Source: JBBDRV01 sp040905285
GTDB taxonomy: Bacteria > Bacteroidota > Rhodothermia > Balneolales > Balneolaceae
Length of the DNA: 12,148 nt
Reading direction: 5' to 3'
Assembly (NCBI GenBank): GCA_040905285.1
Contig: JBBDRV010000023.1
Location: 1-12,148 of the forward strand
Of this stretch, positions 5,974-12,148 are shown one piece after another. The notes below the pieces were generated by a model, which saw only the letters and a list, made by a program, of their open reading frames with translations, ran no database searches and was not told where the DNA came from. Made by a program: the position numbers and the translations under genes. Numbering within the stretch: the stretch's first letter is position 1; every line of letters starts with the position of its first letter.

Positions 5974-7232
5974 TTCACCGGTTTGCAAAACTGAAGAATG
6001 GCGTGGACCAGCAACTGTGCACTGCCGGAGATGTCGGACATCTCTATCTGTTCATCCCTGGAATGGGCAAACTTCAGATCCCCCGGCCCAAAAACCACTG
6101 CGGGGATGGAAAGAAAATGAGGATAAAACCAGGCGTCGCATGATGCCGGAAATGCACTGACCTCAAGCGGTACGCCCGCATTTTCCGAAGCAGTCATCAC
6201 AGCGGACGGCAAATCCGATTCCGGATCCACCACAGAACAGTCGTGCCTGTAGGTGAACTCCAACTCAAAATCAGTTGGTTTCAGCCCCACCTTTTCCAAA
6301 AGAACCTGTTCAAATTCCCCGCAGATTTCGTCCCGTGTTTTATTGGGAAGAAACCCGAGCACACCTTCAAGAACAGCCTCGTTCGGTGCGGCTGCCGGCC
6401 AGTTTCCGGCAGAAAGCCGGCCGAAGGTCAGGGGCATCGGGTTGCTGTACCGGTTAAACAGTGGAAATAAGCGGGACTGGTCAAGGAGATTCCTGTGATA
6501 CGTTTCAAGTGCGCTGATCGCTTTATGGGCCATCATCAGGGCGCTCCGGGTCTGCCCCGCCTGTCCGCTGTGGCCGGCTGTTCCGTAAAAGCGAATTTTA
6601 AACCAGACCGCCCCGCGTACGGATGTATACAGATTTCCGGATGACGGCTCCATGACAACACAACCGTCGGCCTCCTCGCCCCTGCGTATCATCGCCAGTG
6701 TTCCGTTGCCGCCGTTTTCCTCCTCATTCACCGTATGGAAAATAACCCTGCCGGGCATGTCGGGAGCCAGTCGGTCCAGTGCCTTCAGAGCCAGAAATAC
6801 AGCAACAAGAGGCCCCTTGTCATCACACGCGCCCCTCCCGAATACCGTGCCGTCCTTCTGTTTCCCCTCCCAGGGCGTGTCCATTCCCTGCGACGGCGGA
6901 ACCACATCCATATGGGCATTGATCAGCAGTGTTCTGCCCGGCTGCCGTCCTTCGCGGACAAATCGCAGGTTGTACCGGCCGTCGTACGACAGGCCGGGGA
7001 TGGGAAAACTGTATTCCGGATCCCTGGTGAAATCAGGCGGAAAAAACACCCGCTCAACCGTTCCCTCAAGGGATGAGAGCTTCTTTTCAAAAAAGGCCAT
7101 GGCTTCCTTCTCGTCGCCGGGTGTCGACGGAAACTGTATGAGCTCCCCGAGAAGGTCCCCTGCAGCGGGCAGGAGCGATTCCACGGCATCCCGGATTTCA
7201 CCACGGACGGCTGTCATTTCAGGTGTTCCCAT
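5955..7232 (-). CDS. M20-family metallohydrolase (ArgE/DapE type)
   Basis: This 425-residue enzyme belongs to the M20 peptidase/deacylase family, which uses two metal ions (usually zinc) to cleave amide bonds in acetylornithine, succinyl-diaminopimelate, dipeptides or N-acyl amino acids. The metal and catalytic residues are all present in the expected order: H107 and D109 in INAHMDVVP, D137 in GRGACDDKG, E170-E171 in HTVNEEENGG, E195 in VMEPS and H390 in FAHSRDE. H221 in GTAGHSG marks the small dimerisation domain. The spacing matches carboxypeptidase G2-like enzymes, so it should be active. The ATG at 7230-7232 is the first in this frame after an upstream stop. It lies 62 nt after the aminotransferase gene, in a degenerate repeat. 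Its place beside a transaminase suggests it removes an acyl or aminoacyl group before transamination, but this is inference. No signal peptide is seen. Confidence 0.9.
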   Translation of the reverse strand: MGTPEMTAVRGEIRDAVESLLPAAGDLLGELIQFPSTPGDEKEAMAFFEKKLSSLEGTVERVFFPPDFTRDPEYSFPIPGLSYDGRYNLRFVREGRQPGRTLLINAHMDVVPPSQGMDTPWEGKQKDGTVFGRGACDDKGPLVAVFLALKALDRLAPDMPGRVIFHTVNEEENGGNGTLAMIRRGEEADGCVVMEPSSGNLYTSVRGAVWFKIRFYGTAGHSGQAGQTRSALMMAHKAISALETYHRNLLDQSRLFPLFNRYSNPMPLTFGRLSAGNWPAAAPNEAVLEGVLGFLPNKTRDEICGEFEQVLLEKVGLKPTDFELEFTYRHDCSVVDPESDLPSAVMTASENAGVPLEVSAFPASCDAWFYPHFLSIPAVVFGPGDLKFAHSRDEQIEMSDISGSAQLLVHAILQFCKPVKATGDR

Positions 7233-7252
7233 CGTCAGTCGTATTCTGGATA

Positions 7253-7290
7253 GTTCGGGTAATTCGGATATTCATTCGGAAATTCATTCG
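7253..7290. repeat. Degenerate 9-12-bp tandem repeat between aminotransferase and M20 genes
   Basis: On the + strand ATTCATTCG occurs at 7270-7278 and 7282-7290 with a 12-bp period. It is preceded by the partial units AATTCGG (7261-7267) and GTTCGGG (7253-7259). The minus strand reads as a run of CGAATGAATnTC-like units, starting just past the aminotransferase stop and reaching almost to the next gene. Confidence 0.6.
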
Positions 7291-7294
7291 CACA

Positions 7295-8638
7295 TCAAAG
7301 ATTAGCCTCTGCCCTTTGCAGGGCCGTTTTAAATGCGGATAAACTTTCCATTGCAAGCTCTTTGGTCATCACAAGCGGTGGCGCAACACGCAATACATTC
7401 CCGTACATGCCCACAGCCCCTGTAAGAAGGCCCTCTTCCGCACAAAGCCGGATCATATTTTTAGTGAATTCCGGGGCCGGTTCTTTTGTTGCCTTGTCCA
7501 GAACAAATTCGAGGCCCATGACAAGCCCCCGTCCGCGGACATCTCCCAGTACACGGCTGTTTTCCGCGATTTTCTCCAGTTCTCCTTTCATCCAGGCGCC
7601 AAGATTCCGGGAATTGAGGACAAGCGGCTCTTTTTCAAAGATGTCGAGTACGGCACAGACGGCAGCACTGGAAACCGGATTGCCGCCGAGTGTACTGGAC
7701 ATCTCCCCCTTCGCAAGCCCTGAAAAAAAGTCCGACCGTGCTGCAATGGCAGAAACCGGTACGCCGCAGCCTGTGGCTTTGCCCAGAGCAAGCAGGTCCG
7801 GCTCCAGATTTTCATGTTCAAGTGCCCACATGGTTCCGGTCCTGCCGTAAGATGCCTGCACTTCGTCCAGTATATAAACCAGATTGCGCCTGCGGACCCA
7901 TCTTTCCAGCTCCTTCAGCCAGCCTTCCGGAGGAAAGATAAACCCTCCGGCACCCTGATAGGGTTCCACCAGCACACCTGCCAGGGATCCGGTCGAATTC
8001 ACCGCAACCAGTTCATCCAAAAAGTCAAAATATGTTCTGAATTCCGGACCTCCCCCGCACCAGCCCAGAGGATCCCTGTAGGGATTGGGATAGGGGGCAC
8101 GAATAACACCGGGCACAGTCGGTCCGTATCCTTTCTTCGGCCCGGCCAGCCCCCCTGCGGAAGCGGATCCGGTCGTCCGCCCGTGGAATCCGGCATGAAA
8201 ACTGATCACTTCGTAACCGCCGGAATGACGTTTCATAAGCCGGATCGCACCTTCAACAGCCTCGCTTCCCGTGCTCAGGAAAAACACCTTGTCCAGATGA
8301 GGAGGCAGGGCCGAAACAAGGCGCCGGGAAGCTTCAATCCGTTCCACATTGGCACATTCGTAGTTGTTCAGCAGCCGTCCGGTGCTTTTTCTTGCTTCGG
8401 CTACAAGGTGCGGATGGCAATGACCCACATTGGTTACCAGTACGCCGGATGTCCAGTCTATATAGACATTGCCGTCGACATCCGTCACCAGACATCCTTC
8501 AGCGGAATCCCACACGACCTCTGCCTGGATTCCGGTTACATCCGCTTCATACCGGTGCCACCTGTCGATCAGCTCCCGGCTCCGGGGACCGGGGATCTCT
8601 GTGGAGAGGCTGATAGCAGTTGAGCGGGAAGATTTCAT
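7295..8638 (-). CDS. Class III pyridoxal-phosphate aminotransferase
   Basis: This 447-residue enzyme is a fold-type I, class III (omega-type) aminotransferase. Such enzymes move an amino group from an amino acid, amine or omega-amino acid to a keto acid with pyridoxal phosphate. Visible landmarks are YIDWTSGVLVTNVGHCHP (59-76), the phosphate-binding STGSEAVEGAIR (122-133), FHAGFHGRT (147-155), VEPYQGAGG (224-232), LDEVQASYGRTG (257-268) with D258 bonding the pyridine nitrogen, and the Schiff-base lysine K287 in ALGKATGCGVP. SSTLGGNP (314-321) gives the threonine that holds the phosphate from the partner subunit. Length is typical of GabT/ArgD-like enzymes, but K287 sits in GKATGCGVPVSA rather than the more usual GK-x-GGG-P context. 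The start codon overlaps the dehydrogenase stop as ATGA (8635-8638), which shows translational coupling. The specific amino donor is unknown. Confidence 0.92.
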   Translation of the reverse strand: MKSSRSTAISLSTEIPGPRSRELIDRWHRYEADVTGIQAEVVWDSAEGCLVTDVDGNVYIDWTSGVLVTNVGHCHPHLVAEARKSTGRLLNNYECANVERIEASRRLVSALPPHLDKVFFLSTGSEAVEGAIRLMKRHSGGYEVISFHAGFHGRTTGSASAGGLAGPKKGYGPTVPGVIRAPYPNPYRDPLGWCGGGPEFRTYFDFLDELVAVNSTGSLAGVLVEPYQGAGGFIFPPEGWLKELERWVRRRNLVYILDEVQASYGRTGTMWALEHENLEPDLLALGKATGCGVPVSAIAARSDFFSGLAKGEMSSTLGGNPVSSAAVCAVLDIFEKEPLVLNSRNLGAWMKGELEKIAENSRVLGDVRGRGLVMGLEFVLDKATKEPAPEFTKNMIRLCAEEGLLTGAVGMYGNVLRVAPPLVMTKELAMESLSAFKTALQRAEANL

Positions 8639-9675
8639 ATCAGTCCGGTTTTACTGAATTTCACGCCGTTTATCATATTTGCCGGATTGCCGCCCTCTGC
8701 AATACTCAGGATGTCCCCGACAATCTTTTCACGGATCGCCCAGGCTGATTCGACGGATGCCCAGCCACTGTGGGGTGTCAGAATAACATTACTGTGATGG
8801 AACAGCGGATAAGCCTGTGAAGGCGGTTCATCGTCATAAACATCGATGGCGGCACCGCCAATATCCTTTGATTCCAGTGCCTCGGCCAATGCCCCGGCAT
8901 CGACAATGGGTCCCCGTGCCGTATTAATGACGTATGCCGTTTCTTTCATTTTTGCCAGGGTTTCCCTGTTTACCAGACTGCGGGTATCGGAATTCAGCGG
9001 CGTGTGTATGGTGATAAAATCGGCCCGGGCAAGCAGTGTATCCAGGTCGGTCCGTTCAACACCGGCCTTTTCAAACTCACTGTCATCAACATACGGATCC
9101 GCAGCGATCAGCCGGAATCCAAAAGACTGCAGCTTGCGGGCAACCTGGAGGCCAATCCGGCCAAGGCCGATAATTCCGACAACTTTGCCCTCCATTCGTC
9201 GTATGGGAAACAATCCGGAAAAATCCCATTCACCCCGTCTGGAGGAGTTCTCCAGCGTATCCCTTGCTATAAACAGTTTGCGGGCGGAGGCCATAATAAG
9301 GGAAATGGCATGTTCAGCAACATCCGTGGTGCAGTAGTCCGGCTGGTTTGCGAATTGAATATTATTGCGGGTACAGGCGTCGACATCAACATTGTCATAG
9401 CCTATCCCGTGGCGGATAATAACTTTGCAGTTATCGAGCCGGTCGATCAGAGTTGCAGGCATCCGCACCATGTTGACGACAATGACATCCGCATCTTTCA
9501 CTTTTTCATAAACCTCGTTTTCAGGCTGCCCCTTTAGCTGGAAAGCGTCCAGCTCGATTCCGCGGTCTTCCAGAACCCCTTTTTCCCACTCGAGGTCACT
9601 TTCGATATAGTCGGTAACGACAACTTTCCTTACTGCTGATGTTTTTTCTGCTGATGATTTTTTCCGGGTGGGCAT
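8635..9675 (-). CDS. D-2-hydroxyacid dehydrogenase, CtBP-like
   Basis: This 346-residue protein belongs to the D-isomer-specific 2-hydroxyacid dehydrogenases, which interconvert 2-keto and D-2-hydroxy acids with NAD(P)H, and is closest to the C-terminal-binding-protein (CtBP) branch. RHGIGYDNVDVDA (88-100) and QPDYCTTDVAEHAISL (111-126) are typical of that branch. The dinucleotide motif is GIIGLGRIG (167-175). The catalytic triad is intact: R254 in NTARGPIVD, E283 in YDDEPP and H302 in LTPHSGW. The first 16 residues are a Lys/Ser-rich extension before the fold begins at VRKVVVTDY. No Shine-Dalgarno precedes the ATG (9673-9675). The last codons overlap the aminotransferase start by 4 nt, so the two proteins are probably made together. 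The partner transaminase would produce a 2-keto or aldehyde product that this enzyme could reduce, but the substrate is not known. Confidence 0.9.
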   Translation of the reverse strand: MPTRKKSSAEKTSAVRKVVVTDYIESDLEWEKGVLEDRGIELDAFQLKGQPENEVYEKVKDADVIVVNMVRMPATLIDRLDNCKVIIRHGIGYDNVDVDACTRNNIQFANQPDYCTTDVAEHAISLIMASARKLFIARDTLENSSRRGEWDFSGLFPIRRMEGKVVGIIGLGRIGLQVARKLQSFGFRLIAADPYVDDSEFEKAGVERTDLDTLLARADFITIHTPLNSDTRSLVNRETLAKMKETAYVINTARGPIVDAGALAEALESKDIGGAAIDVYDDEPPSQAYPLFHHSNVILTPHSGWASVESAWAIREKIVGDILSIAEGGNPANMINGVKFSKTGLI

Positions 9676-9758
9676 GTAAAATATACTCGCTCAGTTTTGT
9701 GGATTGGATGTAATCCGGACGATGTTGCAGTCAGGCGGAATTGTACAACCGGGAAATT

Positions 9759-10463
9759 TCACAGGTCTTTTCGACCCGTATCTGCGGAAGCCTTCACAGG
9801 ATCCTCCCCTCCGACGAGCAGACTGCGTGTCTGATCCTCACTCTGGCTGCGTTCTTCGGTAGACAGCAACACCTGCTCGGCAATATCAGAGGGAATAACA
9901 AGAACCCCGTCTGCATCGGCCAGCAGCATATCCCACGGCCGGATGAGGATGTCATTCCACCAGATCGGTATTTGCCAGCCGCGAAGCCGGGAATATACAA
10001 AACCGTCAACCGGACTGGTGAACTTGGAAAAAATCGGGAAATCCATCTCCCGGACAAATCCCACATCTTTTGCACCGCCGTTAATAACCGCACCGCGCAC
10101 CCCGTTTCGAATGCAGATCGTGGTCGCCAGTTCACCCCAGAAACCGGATACCTGGTCAGCGCCCGTATCCACAACGATGATGCTGTTCTTCGGATAAGAT
10201 CCCACCATACGGGCAGCCGGACGGTCGCGCTCATCCGGTTCGGGATCAGAAATCCACTGGATCGTAAAGGCGAATCCGGCTACAGCTTCCCGCTTCAGGG
10301 TTCGGGTGATGCACTTGCATTCGGGACCAAGCCACTGGTTATGATACCCCATCTCCTGGAAAATATCGATGACAGCCCCCGTATACAGCTGCGAATACCT
10401 CTCCACCAGGTCGTCGACCGGAATTTTTTTATAGGGACAGGGGATGTCCCTCACTTTTGTCAT
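9759..10463 (-). CDS. RraA-like (HMG/CHA aldolase family) protein with altered active-site motif
   Basis: The protein has 234 residues from the chosen start. The family includes 4-hydroxy-4-methyl-2-oxoglutarate/4-carboxy-4-hydroxy-2-oxoadipate aldolases, which release pyruvate using Mg2+, and RraA, an RNase E inhibitor in Enterobacteria. Seen here are LYTGAVIDIFQEMG (26-39), a glycine-rich core VDTGADQVSGFWGEL (98-112), GVRGAVINGGAKDVGF (121-136) and the late DADGVLVIP segment (183-191). The aldolase signature Asp-x20-Arg-Asp reads Glu111-x20-Lys132-Asp133, so the substrate-binding arginine is replaced by lysine. The frame stays open to 10517 with ATGs at 10517 and 10487. I prefer the ATG at 10463 because AGGAAGAAGAA lies directly before it and the extra 18 residues are low-complexity and acidic. 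A hairpin (10547-10572) and 176 nt separate it from glgC. It is probably the first gene of the catabolic run. Confidence 0.85.
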   Translation of the reverse strand: MTKVRDIPCPYKKIPVDDLVERYSQLYTGAVIDIFQEMGYHNQWLGPECKCITRTLKREAVAGFAFTIQWISDPEPDERDRPAARMVGSYPKNSIIVVDTGADQVSGFWGELATTICIRNGVRGAVINGGAKDVGFVREMDFPIFSKFTSPVDGFVYSRLRGWQIPIWWNDILIRPWDMLLADADGVLVIPSDIAEQVLLSTEERSQSEDQTRSLLVGGEDPVKASADTGRKDL

Positions 10464-10475
10464 TTCTTCTTCCTT
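10464..10475 (-). promoter_or_regulatory. Purine-rich ribosome-binding stretch before the chosen RraA-like start
   Basis: The minus strand reads AAGGAAGAAGAA immediately before ATG 10463, placing AGGA seven bases upstream. It is the only clear Shine-Dalgarno-like sequence seen before a gene in this window and the main reason for preferring this start. If the longer frame is used, the same bases encode Lys-Glu-Glu-Glu. Confidence 0.4.
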
Positions 10476-10546
10476 GCTGGTTCCCATATCCTGTTCATCC
10501 TGTTGAAGGTTGCTCATATGCCTGATTTTTCACTCGATCTCCGGCT

Positions 10547-10572
10547 AATTCCGCGGGCATATCCACGGAATT
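10547..10572 (-). terminator. Hairpin between glgC and the RraA-like gene (possible terminator or 5' leader structure)
   Basis: AATTCCGCGG (10547-10556) and CCACGGAATT (10563-10572) flank a 6-nt loop. As minus-strand RNA all ten pairs form, one being a G-U wobble; as + strand RNA there is one mismatch. No U-tract follows on either strand, so it is not a standard intrinsic terminator. It lies 67 nt past the glgC stop and 30-84 nt before the possible RraA-like starts. Confidence 0.4.
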
Positions 10573-10639
10573 GATATTCCGCCATTTGCAGGAGGAAGAT
10601 TTTTGGAAAAATACAAAACGCGGGTTAACGACGCAACAG

Positions 10640-12007
10640 TCACCCCCCGGCCGCCAGCCCGTAATCTGTCTGATTCAGCTTCTTCAGCTGCAATGCCGCA
10701 GCCGGAATAAACAGCTTTTCCTGCCGGTATCTTATCGCTTCAATCATTTCGGCAGTAACCAGTCTGACGCCTGTCCCGCTTACCCGGAACCATTCATTGT
10801 CTGCTTTCCTGCTCTCGCCTATGATCGTCCCCTCCGTAATGGTGCAGCCTTTGTCAATGACTGCATTTTTTATCCGGCAGCCGGGTTTTATGTCCACATC
10901 CGGAAGAATGACCGAATTAATGATCTCCGATCCCCGGACTTTCACACCGGAAGAGATGACGGAGTTTTCAATACGGGTATCGGACAGGCTGCAGCCTGCT
11001 GAAATGACGGAATTACTGATTATCCCCGGCCATCCGTTTTCATCGGTCATGAAACGGGCCGGCGGGCAATGTGCGGGAGCCGTATGAACCGGCCACTCCG
11101 GATTGCCCGGATTCAGTTTTGCATCTCCTCCGGTAAGCTCCATGTTTGCCTGATAGTAGGAATCGACCGTACCCACATCCCTCCAGTAACCCGGACGGCC
11201 CGAAGTTTCCTCAAGGAACGGCCATGCAAAAACTTTCGAGGACTGCAATGCCACAGGTATGATATCCCTTCCGAAATCATGAGCCGTATCTTCTTTGTCA
11301 GCATCGCTGACAAGTAATTCAAGCAGCTTTTTCGTCTTGAAAACATAAATTCCCATGGAAGCCAGACACCTGTTTTTCTTTCCGGGGACAACTGCGGGAT
11401 TGTCCGGTTTTTCCTCGAAACGGGTGATCCGGTACTGTTCATCAACAGCCATTATACCGAAGGAACCGGCTTCCTCTTTTGAAATCTCAATGCAGCCGAT
11501 GGTCACGTCCGCCTCATTCTCCTCGTGGAAGGCCAGCAATGGATTATAATCCATCTGGTAGATGTGGTCACCTCCAAGGATCAATACATACTCAGGATTA
11601 TGCTTGATGATAAAGTCGATATTCTGATAGATGGAATCGGCAGTACCCTCATACCATTCATCCTTGATGCGTTTTTGCGCCGGGATTATTTCAACAAATT
11701 CCCCGAATTTTGAATTCAGGAAATTCCACCCTTTCCCCAGGTGACGGATCAGGGACTGGGACTTGTACTGGGTCAGTACCCCGATGCGATTTATGCCGGA
11801 ATTCACACAATTTGACAGGGAGAAGTCAATAATGCGATAGTTTCCACCAAACGGAACAGCCGGCTTGACCCTCCATTCCGTCAGTTCCGAAAGACGGGTG
11901 CCGCGTCCTCCCGCGAGAATCATTGCCAGTGTATCGCGTGCATATTCTCTACTGTGACGGGTACCGTTTCTCTTCGATTGAATATTATCGGTTATCTGCA
12001 TAGCCAT
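10640..12007 (-). CDS. glgC: Glucose-1-phosphate adenylyltransferase (ADP-glucose pyrophosphorylase)
   Basis: This 455-residue enzyme makes ADP-glucose from ATP and glucose 1-phosphate, the committed step of bacterial glycogen synthesis, in the cytosol as a tetramer. The nucleotidyltransferase domain has LAGGRGTRLSELT (31-43), VKPAVPFGG (47-55, with K48 at the position of the E. coli activator-site lysine K39), EWYEGTADSI (117-126), the metal-binding GGDHIYQMDY (145-154, D147), FEEKP (197-201, K200 as the glucose-1-phosphate lysine) and YWRDVGT (274-280). The C-terminal part from about residue 330 carries hexapeptide repeats of a left-handed beta-helix (NSVIS, ENSVIS, NSVILP, NAVIDKG), which serve oligomerisation and allostery. 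All key residues are present and length is normal or slightly long, with about 24 extra residues before the fold. The second ATG two codons in (12001) is an alternative start. No other glg gene is in the window. Confidence 0.95.
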   Translation of the reverse strand: MAMQITDNIQSKRNGTRHSREYARDTLAMILAGGRGTRLSELTEWRVKPAVPFGGNYRIIDFSLSNCVNSGINRIGVLTQYKSQSLIRHLGKGWNFLNSKFGEFVEIIPAQKRIKDEWYEGTADSIYQNIDFIIKHNPEYVLILGGDHIYQMDYNPLLAFHEENEADVTIGCIEISKEEAGSFGIMAVDEQYRITRFEEKPDNPAVVPGKKNRCLASMGIYVFKTKKLLELLVSDADKEDTAHDFGRDIIPVALQSSKVFAWPFLEETSGRPGYWRDVGTVDSYYQANMELTGGDAKLNPGNPEWPVHTAPAHCPPARFMTDENGWPGIISNSVISAGCSLSDTRIENSVISSGVKVRGSEIINSVILPDVDIKPGCRIKNAVIDKGCTITEGTIIGESRKADNEWFRVSGTGVRLVTAEMIEAIRYRQEKLFIPAAALQLKKLNQTDYGLAAGG

Positions 12008-12037
12008 TACCCCGTGTTTTAATTAGTAGGCGGTCAG

Positions 12038-12080
12038 GCAGTCTGTCGGACTTACTCTGTTCCTAAGTCCGACAGACTGC
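12038..12080. repeat. Perfect 17-bp inverted repeat upstream of glgC
   Basis: GCAGTCTGTCGGACTTA (12038-12054) and its exact complement TAAGTCCGACAGACTGC (12064-12080) flank the 9-nt loop CTCTGTTCC. The stem ends 30 nt before the glgC start. No T-tract follows on either side, so it is not a normal intrinsic terminator. Candidates are a REP-like palindrome, a stable 5' leader hairpin or a terminator for an upstream gene. I found no second copy in this window. Confidence 0.8.
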
Positions 12081-12148
12081 TATAGAGTGACTTTCATCCC
12101 GGCGGTCCCGCAAAAAACTCTCTTTATTCCAAACGGACACACTTATTA

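Noticed and set aside
7814..8623. 269-codon open frame on the + strand
   Set aside because: Antisense shadow of the aminotransferase gene, with no family features.
5955..9675. Ectoine degradation operon (DoeA/B/C/D)
   Set aside because: M20 and class III aminotransferase genes are present, but no M24-type ectoine hydrolase, aldehyde dehydrogenase or ectoine transporter is seen.
9741..10574. 277-codon open frame on the + strand
   Set aside because: Antisense to the RraA-like gene; composition rich in His, Arg and Pro and no domain.
12038..12080. Intrinsic terminator
   Set aside because: The stem is strong, but no T-run follows it on either strand.

Overview
The window looks like chromosomal DNA from a bacterium of the Bacteroidota/FCB group, with Balneolota or Rhodothermota as the best guess. 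Three observations suggest this. The truncated flippase at the left edge has the sequence style of Bacteroidota O-antigen/polysaccharide flippases. Almost none of the genes has a Shine-Dalgarno sequence in front of its start. Base composition is fairly balanced, a little over half G+C by eye. The taxonomic call is inference and was not tested by a search.

Layout: two genes lie on the + strand at the left, the 3' part of a polysaccharide flippase (2-712) and a PIG3-type NAD(P)H:quinone oxidoreductase (892-1878). They converge on a run of nine minus-strand genes that fills the rest. Read in the direction of transcription, from high to low coordinates, these are: glucose-1-phosphate adenylyltransferase (GlgC), an RraA-like aldolase-family protein, a CtBP-type D-2-hydroxyacid dehydrogenase, a class III aminotransferase, an M20 ArgE/DapE-type metallohydrolase, a small SnoaL/DUF4440-like lipoprotein, a Gfo/Idh/MocA oxidoreductase, an ACS-family MFS transporter of the hexuronate-transporter type, and a SpoU/TrmH-family RNA methyltransferase. 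No stretch longer than 300 bases lacks a gene. No tRNA, rRNA, CRISPR array, insertion sequence or transposase was seen.

The middle seven minus-strand genes (about 2840-10463) read as one catabolic locus. They comprise an importer for a small organic anion, a sugar or polyol oxidoreductase, a deacylase/amidase, a transaminase, a 2-keto/2-hydroxyacid dehydrogenase and a pyruvate-type aldolase homologue. Two joints are very tight: dehydrogenase and aminotransferase overlap by ATGA, and the oxidoreductase and transporter are 3 nt apart. I do not recognise this set as a named pathway. An acylated amino-sugar acid or similar amino/hydroxy acid is a reasonable but unproven substrate. GlgC (glycogen synthesis) and the RNA methyltransferase flank the locus and are probably functionally separate.

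Non-coding structure is richer than the genes. Short tandem repeats sit on or beside the stop codons of four genes: 8 bp x3 at 1870-1893, 18 bp x3 at 2796-2849, 6 bp x2 plus 7 bp x2 at 5948-5973, and a degenerate 9-12 bp repeat at 7253-7290. There is a perfect 17-bp inverted repeat upstream of glgC (12038-12080), a 10-bp hairpin between glgC and the RraA-like gene (10547-10572), and a pair of interleaved 7-bp inverted repeats just ahead of the quinone oxidoreductase (835-865).
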